DNA of 64,000 nucleotides, from assembly GCF_002127325.2 (NCBI RefSeq), contig NC_035440.2:71609819-71673818 (forward strand). Reading direction: 5' to 3'. Source of the stretch: Helianthus annuus. Taxonomy: Eukaryota; Streptophyta; Magnoliopsida; Asterales; Asteraceae. The notes under the pieces are model-generated. The model was not told the origin of the DNA. It saw only the letters and a program-made list of their open reading frames with translations, and ran no database searches. Below are positions 12,601 to 23,377 of this stretch, piece after piece (positions within the stretch are counted from its first letter, which is position 1; each line of letters begins with the position of its first letter). The translations under genes were made by a program, and so were the position numbers.

Positions 12601-12797
12601 ATTAAGTTAAAATAATTGTTTCAACAATTATTCGAAAATTTAATAAATATAATTTAAGTTAAAATATTAATTATTTTAACAAATAATTATATAACTTGGG
12701 ATAATATCGAAGATACACAGAACGTAACTCAAAGACAATAACAAATACTAAATTAGGGCACGGCTCGTTCGTCTAATAGACATTAGTACGTTGTAGG
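9681..12797 (+). mobile_element. 3' LTR of gypsy G1, part 1 of 3
   Basis: It starts TGTGACAA right after the polypurine tract. From 11160 on it repeats the 5' LTR (245-1860). Positions 9681-11159 correspond to LTR sequence missing from the window in the 5' copy. The LTR is interrupted after GTAGG at 12793-12797 by copia C1, and the same GTAGG reappears at 28921, where this LTR resumes. A possible TATA box is at 10526. Total LTR length without insertions is about 4.0 kb. No ORF here is convincing. Confidence 0.93.
10526..10533 (+). promoter_or_regulatory. TATA box in the G1 LTR
   Basis: TATAAAAG lies about 850 bp into the LTR. About 40 bases on comes pyrimidine-rich sequence (CTCTCTCTCCCTCTTGCC), as expected for a plant transcript leader. 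A matching pyrimidine-rich tract exists in the reversed LTRs of G2 (near 31790 and 39290). It is a plausible transcription start for the U3/R boundary, but not proved. Confidence 0.5.
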
Positions 12798-13381
12798 TCT
12801 TGGACTCTGTATGCCCAAGACACATATTAAATTGATGTGGCTAGTACGTTATGATCCAAGTCGAGTAATACCCAAATACAAGCTAGACTAACACTTATAA
12901 TATTTATTTATGATATGATCAAACAAATAAATATTAACACTTATAATATTTAGAAATTGGTTTTCTAAATAATTGCACTTGACAAACAAATAAATTATAT
13001 GGATAATTTATTTTGAGAGAATATTTTATTTTGTTATTTAATTTGTTAAATAACATTTTAAAAGGTTATGAGATATTGCATAAAGTCTTGTAATATGATA
13101 TGTTATATTTTATAAATGTTATAATATATATATATATATATAAGACTTATTTTTTAAAAGAAAATTTATTTTTTTTAATAAAAGGGGTGGGTCCCCCCCC
13201 CCTTCCCAAGACAAGGGTGGTCCAATAGCGTTGCATGCAAATGCATGTGTTAAAGGCTCTTTCGTTGGGTGATGTTGGTGGCCATGTCTCTCACAAGTTT
13301 TATAAACATTTGAAGACATAATTTCAAGATGAAGAACTTGAATATATCCCCTAAATTTTTGGCCAAGAATGATGAATCAAA
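12798..13381 (+). mobile_element. 5' LTR of copia C1, part 1 of 3
   Basis: It matches 27843-28420, the C1 3' LTR. The start reads TCTTGGACTC where the 3' copy has TGTTGGACTC, a point change in the terminal dinucleotide. GTAGG immediately before it is the target duplication matched at 28921-28925. The LTR is cut at about 13381 by a composite insertion and later by a LINE. It contains an AT dinucleotide run near 13126-13142. Confidence 0.92.
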
Positions 13382-14042
13382 GAGAACTGGGACTCTGGTA
13401 GTGGTCAGTCTTTTGCTGCTGAACCTGAGACTGAACTGAAGCTGAACCTTTGCTGGAATCCCCATCCCATTTCCGCTTGTTGTCACTAGGAGTAGCAGGA
13501 GTAGCAGAAGTGGTAGCGGTAGTAGTTGCACTGATACGTTTGGGCAGCTTGTTCTATTGCACTGCCTGATCTGTGAGGCGATGAGCAAGATGCTGAATGT
13601 CTTGGATATTGTCAAGGTTAGCCGATGTCACATGGCTCTGAATCTCTGATGCTAAACCCTTGAGGTACAACTCAATGCGTTTGATTGGAGGGTCCACCAT
13701 GGTTGGACACAAGATGGCCAGTTCGTTTGACCGTTTCGTATAAGCTTCGATTTCCGACCCCGTCATTTTCAGATGATAAAGCTCCACCTCCAACTTGTGG
13801 ATGTCATCACGTGTGCAGTACTCTCGCTTGATCAGTTCCTTAAAATCGTTCCAAGGGGTGGCGTTAGCAGCTGCCAGCCCTAGAATCTGAACTTGCGCGT
13901 TCCACCAATTCAGCGCAATTCCTTCCAAAGTACCAGTGACATATTTCACCCTGCGAGCCTCAGGGCATTCACACATTTCAAACACCGACTCGAGCTTCTC
14001 AAACCAATGGAGGAGTCCCACTGCTCCTTCAGTGCCACGTGT
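13382..14042 (-). pseudogene. gag: gag fragment of a chromovirus
   Basis: Read on the minus strand, a Gag domain runs from GTEGAVGLLHWFEKLESVF (from about 14040 leftward) through NWWNAQVQILG, FKELIKREYCTRDDI and LYLKGLASEIQSHV to about 13554, then shifts frame into a Ser/Thr-rich tail ending abruptly at about 13384. It is a truncated chromovirus-type Gag with no zinc knuckle, protease or RT. It sits inside the 5' LTR of copia C1. Its upstream side joins a leader of another family at about 14043, so the fragment is chimeric. Confidence 0.82.
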
Positions 14043-14275
14043 TGATTGGGCACGGCCCCGTGTTTAGCTACTGTCTGAGTTAAAACAGATTGCCAGTACC
14101 AAAGATTGGGCATGGGGGCGTGTTCAGCGGGCACGACCCGTGCTTAGCTCTGCAGAAGCTGAAAATTTTACGAAAAATCCTAAAAAAGTAGAAAAATAAG
14201 AAAAAACGATTAGGCCGTTGATTCCTAACTTTCTTAAAATCCTTGTGTCCCCGGCAACAGCGCCAAAAACTTGGC
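14043..14275 (-). mobile_element. Tat/Athila-like leader with tRNA-Asp primer site
   Basis: On the minus strand, positions 14275-14250 read TTTTTGGCGCTGTTGCCGGG, close to the primer-binding site complementary to tRNA-Asp used by Tat/Athila gypsy elements. The following leader contains CACGGCCCCGTG-type palindromes (14051-14062 and nearby), the same motif found at 60492-60759. No LTR lies upstream; a fold-back repeat starts at 14277 instead. This leader type does not normally precede a chromovirus gag with an initiator-Met primer site. Confidence 0.65.
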
Positions 14276-14276
14276 C

Positions 14277-14802
14277 ATTGGATTTAAATAATCCCAACAT
14301 GCTCAATTTGGCCGATAATAATCCTAACTTAGTTATTGGCCGATAATAATCTGAACTGGTCCACTTTTGGCCGATAATAGTCCGCCGTTAAAAACAGCTT
14401 AACGGGGTTAAGCTTTTTTCTGAATTGCAAACCGATGTTTTATGGATTTTGATCAGAACGAGGATACGATTCGATTTATGTAAAACTTACCTCGAAACGG
14501 TGCTTCAAACGACTTGAATTTTGTTAATCGGAAGTTTAAACACCCGAATTGAAGCACCGTTTTCGTCGTTTGGGGCAGTATTTCGAGGTAAATTTTATAT
14601 CAATCAACTCGTATCCTCGTTCTGATCAAAATCCATAAAACATCGGTTTGTAATTCGGAATAAAAGCTTAACTCCGTTAAGCTATTTTTAACGGCGGACT
14701 ATTATCAGCCAAAAGTGAACCAGTTCGGATTATTATTGGCCACTAACTGAGTTGGGATTATTATCGGCCAAATTGAGCAAGTTGGGATTATTTAAATCCA
14801 AT
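14277..14802. repeat. Fold-back element, two long inverted arms
   Basis: The first 230 bases or so, starting ATTGGATTTAAATAATCC, recur inverted at the other end, finishing GGATTATTTAAATCCAAT. The loop is only about 40 bp. The arms include repeated TTGGCCGATAATAAT motifs and differ by scattered changes. It has no coding capacity. The shape fits a fold-back or long-TIR MITE, perhaps Mutator-like. I could not identify a clear target duplication, so the class is open. Confidence 0.75.
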
Positions 14803-15041
14803 TTTCCTAACACAATTGCATTTTTTTACATAATATTTTCGATGTAACATTTTCCCAGTGTAACTTCCAACATCAGTTTACACATGATGCAAATCCATTT
14901 TTTTTAAATACTAGACAATTAAATCATAACATAGTCAAAATAAGAACCCACTTGAGTTAAGAAAACTATGTTTCAACCATTGATTAGTTTAGATCTATGG
15001 CTCTCCTTTTATCATGACCAAATGTATCATTTTTACATATT
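14803..15041. other. Unassigned sequence closing the composite insertion
   Basis: About 240 AT-rich bases between the fold-back repeat and the point where the C1 LTR resumes (matching 28434 on). I see no ORF, repeat or known element. The exact junction is uncertain by about 20 bp because a short T-rich stretch is shared. Confidence 0.5.
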
Positions 15042-15441
15042 TTCAAGTGTAAGACTTGTAAAAATAGTGTCATATTTTCGGCCATGAGATGGTTATTCAA
15101 GAGGGCTTTTCAAGTTTGAAAATCAAGTGCAAGAACTCCACAACCTCCCCTCATATTTCGGCCATGGTGGTTGATCTAGATGGAAATTTTAGTGAGTTTA
15201 TAAGTGTAGAAATCCTAGCTAAACATAAGGTGTTTGTTGGAAGGCTTGGGGTATACAAGCTTGAGGTCTTCTACACTTGAAGGCAACCATTCAAGAAGCA
15301 TCATCTTCTTCATATCATTTACTCCTTGGAAGGTAGTATTCTAAACACTCCATGGTTGAGTTTTAATTTTTGATAGCATGCATGTTCGTATATGGATCCG
15401 GGATTGGGTTTTGCATATAAAATGGGTTTTATATCATGTAA
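15042..15441 (+). mobile_element. 5' LTR of copia C1, part 2 of 3
   Basis: It matches 28434-28836 of the C1 3' LTR. It ends with the LINE target duplication TTATATCATGTAA at 15429-15441. Confidence 0.9.
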
Positions 15442-15641
15442 TTTTTTTTTTTGGGTAAGGGGTTACCCCGGTGATTCTATATATTCACAACCAAACAAAA
15501 CAAGTAGTGTAGTGAGTCTACACTAGTTCAAACATGGGACATGCCCCATGAAAGTAACCAAATCCACCAACAAAAGTAAAAACAATAGAAAACACAACTA
15601 GACTACAATCTAGAAACTGAAAACCGAAACCAAATGCCTAC

Positions 15642-18600
15642 TCAATCGCCATCACCATTAGTATCCGCATCTGGAATCCCCCATTCTCCTAAGAGTCTTC
15701 GAACTCTATCATTCCGCTTCAACTTGACTCCCATAAGCTTATACCGAACAGTCTCGATTATCAAATCATAGAGTTTCTCCGGCGGTCGCAGTTGATTCTT
15801 GAAAATCCTCGCATTACGTTCCTGCCATATAAGATAAGAAGAAGCTGCCACTACAAGTCTACTCACATAATCAGCCACCATCTTCGAGTGGCATTTGAGC
15901 AGAAGCCAACCGACGATATCCTCCCACTTTGACTCAATACTATCCATGCCAGCTTTGACTCGAACCATATCCCACACCTGCGTTGAGTATTTGCATTCAA
16001 AGAATAAATGTTTATGCGAATCGTGGTTTTCATAACAAAGCAAGCAGCATAACATATTCATGTTCTTCCTCCTCGATATATCCCATTGAAGGATAATATC
16101 TTGTGTAAGTAATTTGTTCCTCATGATTAACCACATCAGAAAAGAATGTTTTGGAATGCATTGCGCAAACCAAACTATTTTCGTCCAGTTGACCTCCGGA
16201 TCGCAATACCGAAGAGAATCCCATATGCACGAAGCCAAAATCTCATGAATCACATCACCAACTCGCCATTTCACACTGTCACGCTTATAAACATTCGGCT
16301 GAATTTGATCCAACTGGTTAAGAACGGGATAAATATCCCTCCAGGCCGTGGGCCATTGCCAAACACCCTCTATATTAATATCAGCCACTGAACTATCCAA
16401 TCTGAATCCCGCGTTTGTTATCGTTCTAGGGGATAGAAAAGTACCTAAAGGCCCTAAAGCACTCCAGGTGTCATACCAAGCTGATGTTGATCTACCATCC
16501 CCAAGAGACGTCCAAATATAGTTCCTTATTATTAGCCGAAGTTGGAGAATTTTACGCCAGCTCCAGCAACAATTCGTAGGAACCTTGACCATCCAGAAAC
16601 TTTTGCCTTTTAACTTGTAGTCATGCACCCATTCCACCCAGAGAGATTTTCATTTAGTAAGAATACCCCAAACATGATTAGCCATGAGCGCTTTATTAAA
16701 ATCACCAATACGCCTAATACCCAATCCCCCTTTATACTTCGGAGTGCAAACCGATCTCCAAGACACCTTTGCCCTCCCTTTTTGAAACGAATTATCTTGA
16801 CTCCAAAGAAAATTTCTCATTCTAGCTTCTAGATCGTGAATCACCCGAGCCGGTAAAATAAATACCGAAGACCAATAAATATGCATAGAGGATAAAACCG
16901 ACACAATAAGCTGTAACCGACCTGCAAAAGAAAGAAGCTTGTTCTTCCAATTGGATATACGCTTATCTAATTTTTCAACCAGCACACTACAGTCTTTATA
17001 AAGCAGTCTTGTGGAAATAAGCGGAACCCCCAAATACCTTAGAATAGCAGTTTTCACGTGATGAGGGACATTGCAAAAAAATATCGTGCTCTTTTGAATG
17101 CTAGGGACCAAACCTGACATATTCGTGAATTTAGAGAGAGACGCCATAATACACCTTGCAGAGCTAACATCTCCTCTAGCAAACAAGAAAAGATCATCCG
17201 CGAAGCACAGGTTAACAATTTGCTATTTCTCACACCCGTTATGAAATCTAAACGAGGAATCCAACCGTGTTTCATGATGCAGAATACCCGTTAAAATCTC
17301 CATGACAAGCGTAAAAAGGTAAGGAGAAAGTGGATCCCCTTGCCTTAGCCCCCGTTTACCTCTAAAATAGCCATGAACATCACCATTAACACAAACCGAG
17401 AAGGTTGGTGTAGAAACACAGGTCATAATCCAATTCACCATCTTATCATGAAACCCAAACCCTAGCAGCACATCTCTCAGAAATCTCCAATCTACAGTAT
17501 CATAAGCTTTTTGGATGTCCACCTTAAACGCACACCGCGGGGGCCCGACATTCCTGTGATAAGAGCATTCACATTCTATCCATCAAAATTTGTGAGGGGG
17601 GTTTTTATATTATAAAGGGTATAAAAAGTGGTTGTGAGTGGAGGAGAGAGAAAATGTTACTGTTCATCTGTATATTTAAGGGGACACTGTTCACCCACTA
17701 TAATTTTTTTAATATATATTGAAAGTGGTTGTGAGTGAAGGAGAGAGAAAAATGTAATGATAATATTATTTAATTGAAAAGAGAGAGAAAAAGTATTTGT
17801 TTTTAGTGAAAATATATTGATATAGGAGTTGTTTTTAGTGGAATGTATGTATAATTTGATGGATTGGATGTGAATGCTCTAATTGTGCATGAGCTCCTGA
17901 GTAAGTAAAATGTTATCTGAGATTTTCCGACCCGGAACAAAAGCTGACTGGTTGACATTGACAATCGTATTAAGGGCCCCTTTAATTCGATCAGCAAGAA
18001 TTTTACTAATACATTTGTATAAAACATTGCAGCACGCTATTGGACGGTAATCTGTAACATTCGAGGGGGTAGCAATTTTCGGCACTAACACAATAACCGT
18101 ATGGTTTAATTCACGTAACAGTTTACCAGTTGAAAAGAAATCAATAATAGCGTTTGACACGTCTTCTCCTAGAACCGACCAAGCACCCTTGTAAAAGCTG
18201 AGGTATAACCATCCGGACCTGGGGCTTTGTTAATACCAATGGAAAACATAGCCTTTCGAACCTCATCCGCCGTAACCTGACGCACCATAGGATTAGCAAT
18301 TTCTGAAGTCAAGGTATTCGAGAACAAGTCAGCCTTTGGGGACGAGCCAATATCACCCCGACAGCCCAAAAACTTTTCATAATGTTGGACAAGCGCTTTA
18401 GGAACATCCTCACCTTCATACATGTCACCACTCGAATCCTTGATAGCATTAATACGACTTATATGGTTTCTAGCTTTTAACGAGGAGTGAAAAAATGCCG
18501 TGTTCATATCCCCCGCATGTAACCAATCCACTTTTGATTTTTGTTTAAGAAACCGTTCCTCATCCAGACACGCAACCTGATAATCTCGGTTAATAGAAGC

Positions 18601-19597
18601 CTCCTCGGCCCGTAACTCAAACATTCAACGGGTCCGTATCAATGCGACTTTGAATATCATCCAGCTTAGCTCGAATTTTGCTAACATTCCGATGTAAATT
18701 TCCTTGTTTGAACAGAAGAGCTCTAAGAGGAGCTTTCATCAATCGGAGCTTTTTAACCACACGAAACTGTTGAACACCATCAATATCTAACTCCCAAGCC
18801 CGTTTCACAATATCCAAAAATTCTGGTTTATGAGTAAGAAAATTTGCAAACTTAAAAGAACGCCGTTTAGACACCTCACGCTTCGGAATTTTAAGGATGC
18901 AAGGGCAATGATCAGACAACCTGTAAGGATGAAATATAGCAGTTGAACTCGGGTACTCAGCCACAAAAGGAGTATTTCCCAAAACTCTATCAATTTTCTT
19001 CAGCAAACCCACACCTTCCTTTGGTTTTTGATTCCATGTAAAGTGTAAACCAGAACGATTGATATCAAAAGCTTCAATATCATCAAGACAGTTTTGGAAA
19101 TCTTTCATACAAGCCGAAATGGTAGAAGATCCCAAAGAATTATCTTTAATGTTTAGAGCTAAATTGAAATCACCCATAATGACCCACGGTTGGTTACCCA
19201 CCAGCACTTTATGAACCGAAAGCTGATGCCATAATTCCCTTCTCGAGATGTAATAATTTACGGCATACACAATCGAGCAAAACATCATCTTGTTGTCAAC
19301 CTTAAACCGAACCTGAATATGCATGACCTGCGATGTCTGATTCAAGACCATAATGACAAAAACATCCGGATTCCAGCCAATAATTATTCTAGCACCTTTA
19401 TCACATTGCCCACCATTCGACGTCCAATCCCAATTTCGAAACACAGACTTACAAACCTTCTGAAGGTTACCCACATCAACATGAGACTCTAAGATAGCAC
19501 AGAAACTCAGATTATAGTCTTTCACAATATGTCGAACCTCCTTTTGTTTCAGGGGGCGGTTCAACCCCCTTATATTCCATGCAGCAAGACTAATCAT
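15642..19597 (-). pseudogene. LINE ORF2: endonuclease and reverse transcriptase
   Basis: The start ATG at about 19597 overlaps the end of ORF1 (ATGATTAG). The APE-type endonuclease comes first (AAWNIRGLN, VIMGDFNL, LSDHCPCIL; to about 18860). The RT follows, with KAPGPDGY near 18205, PKIATPSNVTDYRPIACCN, FVPGRKISDN, KVDIQKAYDTVDW, GLRQGDPLSPYLF and the catalytic FADDLFLF near 17190. The C-terminus holds a zinc-binding RT-associated domain (15642-16637). Frameshifts near 18620 and 18165, in-frame stops at about 17223 and 16650, and a MITE at 17563-17879 disable it. If the MITE is ignored the frame reads through its insertion site. ORF2 normally nicks target DNA and copies the LINE RNA there. 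Confidence 0.9.
17563..17879. mobile_element. Tourist-like MITE in LINE ORF2
   Basis: A 317-bp non-coding element bounded by near-perfect terminal inverted repeats: GAGCATTCACATTC at one end and its complement GGATGTGAATGCTC at the other. It is flanked by the 3-bp duplication TAA (17560-17562 and 17880-17882). A TWA duplication with GAGCAT-type ends is typical of PIF/Harbinger-derived Tourist MITEs. Inside, a block containing GTGGTTGTGAGTGGAGGAGA (near 17630) is repeated near 17727. Confidence 0.88.
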
Positions 19598-21164
19598 CAG
19601 AAACCATCTGATTAGGAGTGCTTGCTCCTTTATTAGAAGTCGGCTTCTGAGTCCCTCGAAGCATAAAATCACAAGTTTCATCATCCACCTCGGTACACAC
19701 ATCGTCCTCATCCGCAACCTGACCTCCACCATCCCCTCCCTTCGAACTTCCCGCGCTGTTATCCGGATCCGTCTCATTCAGCACATCAAACGGGTTAGAA
19801 GAAACAAACTTTTCCACGGCTTTCGTTACCTTGTTTATACCCTTCGGCTTAGGAACAACAGGCCTATACTCAAATTTTTGCTTTGGTTTATTCACATTAA
19901 AACCAACCTTCCTAGCTGCCTTCTTACCTTGCACAGTTGTATACCCATCTTCATCCACAATAGGTTGCCGCTTTAAAGGTCCAGCATCCTGAATAGGTTG
20001 CTTCATCTTCTTGTCATAACCCGGAAACTTGCTCTGTTGAGATCTGTCTTTAGACACTTTAGAAGACTGCATAGGGCAGCTATCTTCATTGTGACCAAAA
20101 ACACAGCATCGGCCGCACCTATGGGGACACCATTCGTATTCAACATAGACCTTCTCCTTTACAAAACCATCCCCATCAAGGCAAGGGACCGCAATAGTTA
20201 ACTCCTCCTTGAGATCAGTATCAGCTGAAATTTCAACCAGAGCACGAGCATAGCTACTTCTACCCCATACATCAACACACATTGAGGTAGTAAACGAATC
20301 CAAAGCTTTTGGCTCACCAATAGTGGTTGCAATTAAACTTAACCCATCCTCCGTATAAGCCGCTAGAGGAACCTCATGAAACTTAACCCAAACCTGAACC
20401 TTTTTCACTTCTCTCTTCTCAAGCTTTGTCGACGGCGACCAAATTTCTAAAAACAAAGGCTGTGACCGAATAATCCACGGCCCCTCAGTAAGAACTTTTT
20501 TCATACCTGCTTGATCCGCAAACTTAAAGAAGAAGAAACCATTGGCATTCATCATTGATTTTTGCAATCCAAACCGCTTCCAGTTATTCCTAACATAATC
20601 ATCCACCACGGGGTAAGCAACCTGATCCCCCAGAAAATACCCATACAACGTGTTAGCAAGCTTATCATGCACTACTCTGACCGAATCCCTAGAAAGGACA
20701 ACGTCACACCCATCCTGTTTCTCAACAGTCGCTAAAGAACGAAAATTCACCTTCACCGTATTAGCTCCTCTAACAGAATCAGCATATGATGCAGGTTTTA
20801 CTACATTACCAGGTTCCTGCTGACTACTCTCACCCTGACTACTAGCACCCTGAACAGGAATATTCACCTTCCCCACACTTTCAAGGTTAACAGGTTTTGA
20901 CACAGCCGCAAGCCCATCAATGACCGAAACATTATCAGAAAAAAACATACCTCTCCTCGGCATTAAAGGTTTACCTTCAATGTTAGTCACACGCAGACCA
21001 ATACCTCGAATAGGAATTGATCCCGGAGTAGATCCTGAGTCTTGAGACGCCAAATCATTCAGAACATCCGCACCCGCCGGATAAAAAGGATAACCCTCCT
21101 GATCGCCCACTCCTCGATTCACCTGATCTGGTGGGATGTTACTCCCATTCAAATCACGATCAAT
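19590..21164 (-). CDS. LINE ORF1: RNA-binding protein, DUF4283 plus CCHC
   Basis: An open frame of about 524 codons from ATG at 21164 (MIDRDLNGSN) to TAG at 19590; the frame is open further upstream but that part looks like leader. A DUF4283-type domain spans roughly 20150-20700 (NNWKRFGLQKSMMN, FFFFKFADQAGMKKVLTEGPW, VWVKFHEVPLAAYTEDGL). A cysteine knuckle (CPHRCGRCCVFGHNEDSC) follows near 20090-20140, then a basic, polar tail. Plant L1 elements use such a protein to bind LINE RNA and form the RNP with ORF2. This is the only LINE frame that is still intact. Confidence 0.88.
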   Translation of the reverse strand: MDRDLNGSNIPPDQVNRGVGDQEGYPFYPAGADVLNDLASQDSGSTPGSIPIRGIGLRVTNIEGKPLMPRRGMFFSDNVSVIDGLAAVSKPVNLESVGKVNIPVQGASSQGESSQQEPGNVVKPASYADSVRGANTVKVNFRSLATVEKQDGCDVVLSRDSVRVVHDKLANTLYGYFLGDQVAYPVVDDYVRNNWKRFGLQKSMMNANGFFFFKFADQAGMKKVLTEGPWIIRSQPLFLEIWSPSTKLEKREVKKVQVWVKFHEVPLAAYTEDGLSLIATTIGEPKALDSFTTSMCVDVWGRSSYARALVEISADTDLKEELTIAVPCLDGDGFVKEKVYVEYEWCPHRCGRCCVFGHNEDSCPMQSSKVSKDRSQQSKFPGYDKKMKQPIQDAGPLKRQPIVDEDGYTTVQGKKAARKVGFNVNKPKQKFEYRPVVPKPKGINKVTKAVEKFVSSNPFDVLNETDPDNSAGSSKGGDGGGQVADEDDVCTEVDDETCDFMLRGTQKPTSNKGASTPNQMVSDD

Positions 21165-21650
21165 CATTGAAAGAAACACAACTCTCTCTAAAACAACGTA
21201 ACAGAAAGCAGCATGCACAGCCAGACACGTCCAAACGCCCAGTGAACGACGAACCAGAGACAGAAAATAAAACCCTAATCCTGAAACCCTAGTGCCGAAA
21301 ATCAATCCTCAACAGATTAACCCAGAGAATCAATCTAGCTAAATTAATCTTAGTTAACCGTGACAAATATCAACCAGATTAATATGTCAGGATCTCAAAA
21401 CAGCAACTATGGTGGCGATTGAAACAGAAACGAATAGAAACCCTAATTTCAGATTGATTACTATTGCTAACTAGTTCGTTATAGAGATTTGATAAACAAA
21501 CTCTAATCACAGACTGTTATACAAACGAATCTCAAAGAAATTTAGGTTTCATGAAGACAAGAAAATCGCCCAGGAGAGAGAGCTTAGGGTGGAGATGTTC
21601 AGCTTCAGTTACGAAAAAGTATTGCTAACTAGTTCGTTATAGAATTTTGA

Positions 21651-21748
21651 TTATATCATGTAAGTAACATGTTTTAAATAATATTTTCCACTGTGTTTTT
21701 ATTTTATAAGGATAAAATAACTTTGATAAACATGTGTTAATCCCAACA
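21651..21748 (+). mobile_element. 5' LTR of copia C1, part 3 of 3
   Basis: It begins with the second copy of the LINE duplication and matches the last 85 bp of the 3' LTR (28836-28920). It ends TCCCAACA at 21748, directly before a primer site. Confidence 0.9.
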
Positions 21749-21749
21749 A

Positions 21750-21763
21750 TGGCATCAAGAGCC
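21750..21763 (+). other. Primer-binding site of copia C1
   Basis: TGGCATCAAGAGCC, a slightly altered form of the initiator tRNA-Met site common in plant copia elements, one base after the LTR end. Confidence 0.8.
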
Positions 21764-23377
21764 GCTTATATGAGTGCATGCTTCATAGGATTTAAAATTT
21801 TCGGGTTTGGAAAAACCCTATGGCCGAATTTTTTCTCCATGGTTATCCTTTTGTTTTTTCAAGATTTATTTCTTACATGCATAAAGGAATCTTGAAAAAA
21901 TTATGGCATATGGATGATTGTTTTTTGTTTGGACAAAAACCCACTTTTTCGGTTTTTTCATTCTTGACCGAAAAGTAGGTTGTAAAAAGGAAACCATTTT
22001 TGCTTCTTGAATTTTATATATGTGGATATACATCTTGGTGTTCTTAACCTAGCCATGACCTTGTGTGAATATGTTGAATGATTGTGTTATGATTTATATT
22101 AATTATTTCAAAGGTTGTAATAATTAATTATTTTTGTTCTTCCATTTGTAAAGTTATGTAATTTATTTATTTTCATTTGGTATGTAAAATAAATAGATTA
22201 GGTGCATTTTATTTTACTAGAAAAATGTATTAGGATATTTTTTGTAAAAGAAGACGCACACAAAAATGCGGTTTTGGTTTTGGCTAATTTCGGGCCTAAA
22301 GGACTTCATAGTTCTTAACGGGATTTTAGCCCGATAAGCAAAACACATTTTTTAAGTCCAAAGGAGTTCGGAGCTGAATATAAAAGACATTTGGAAGCCC
22401 AAAGAATGTGAAGAAATCACAACACAAGAAGAAGACTTGAAGCATTTGGATGCGGGATCAAGTGGGAGTTTAACGACACATTATTTGTGTCTATATTCAC
22501 CCTTAGGAAGGACCTTTTGGCACACTTGTTTCGGCTAACAAGTGTTGTCAAAATAGTTGGCTATGGTTATGCACCTATTGTTATGTATGTTGTGCTTGTG
22601 TGGTTGCTTATTTATATTGTTTTGATGATATTTGGATATGCATGCTTAACAAACTAATAATCAACAACAAGCTTAAAATTGGTTTTTTAAAAATCATTAA
22701 AATTGGTTAATAAAAGGTTATTAAAAACTAATGATTTTATAATAAAATGGGTTTTATTAAAAAGAACCTTGAAAATTTGTTTTCACAAAAGTACCAAGGA
22801 TTTGAATGCATGCAAATGTATGGTACATAAAGTTTTCTAAACTAGAATTTTAAAAACTCAAAATCCCTTTTATAAAACAAGTCAAACACCATCCTTTTAT
22901 ACAACACTCGAATCACTTGGGAATTCTTATTGTGGGATAAAGGTCACCTAACCACATTTGAGGGAACTTGTATATTCGAGGTGGGTTTATCATATTTGTG
23001 GGATAAAGGTCACCTAACCACTTATGTGTATAAACTCACACGTGTGTGTAAGTTGGACGACTTGATTTGGAAACCATGAACTTAGGTCACCGAAGCATGG
23101 CGAACAAAAGGTGTTGATGGGATTAAACATGCCAACTAAACATAAAGTTGTTTAACCGATCCCATATGGCTAGAAGTTGCAAAAGGGTTGCAATTATCAA
23201 ACGTTGACTACCTTATTAATTTAAATAATGGGATAAAGGTCACCTAACAAATATTTAAATGTAACGTTGGATTCTAGATTTTAATTATTAATTGTCTATG
23301 AGACATAAAAGGGTATTAATGATTAAAATATAATAATATCAAAAATACTAAAATTTGAACCCTGTTAAATTTTGTAG
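21764..23377 (+). other. Long untranslated leader of copia C1
   Basis: About 1.6 kb of AT-rich leader with no ORF. Its second half repeats GGATAAAGGTCACCTAAC at 22935, 23001 and 23231, each centred on the short palindrome AGGTCACCT, plus a variant near 23084. Nothing else is recognisable. Confidence 0.7.

Larger units (their letters stand above)
15442..21650 (-). mobile_element. L1-type LINE retrotransposon
   Basis: A 6.2-kb minus-strand element with a T-run at 15442-15452 (the poly-A tail of the sense strand), ORF1 and ORF2 in the usual order, and a perfect 13-bp target duplication TTATATCATGTAA at 15429-15441 and 21651-21663. It inserted in the 5' LTR of copia C1 and is nearly full length. 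Its ORF2 is broken by a MITE, frameshifts and stops, so it is inactive. The 3' untranslated part is 15453-15641 and the 5' leader about 21165-21650. Confidence 0.93.
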
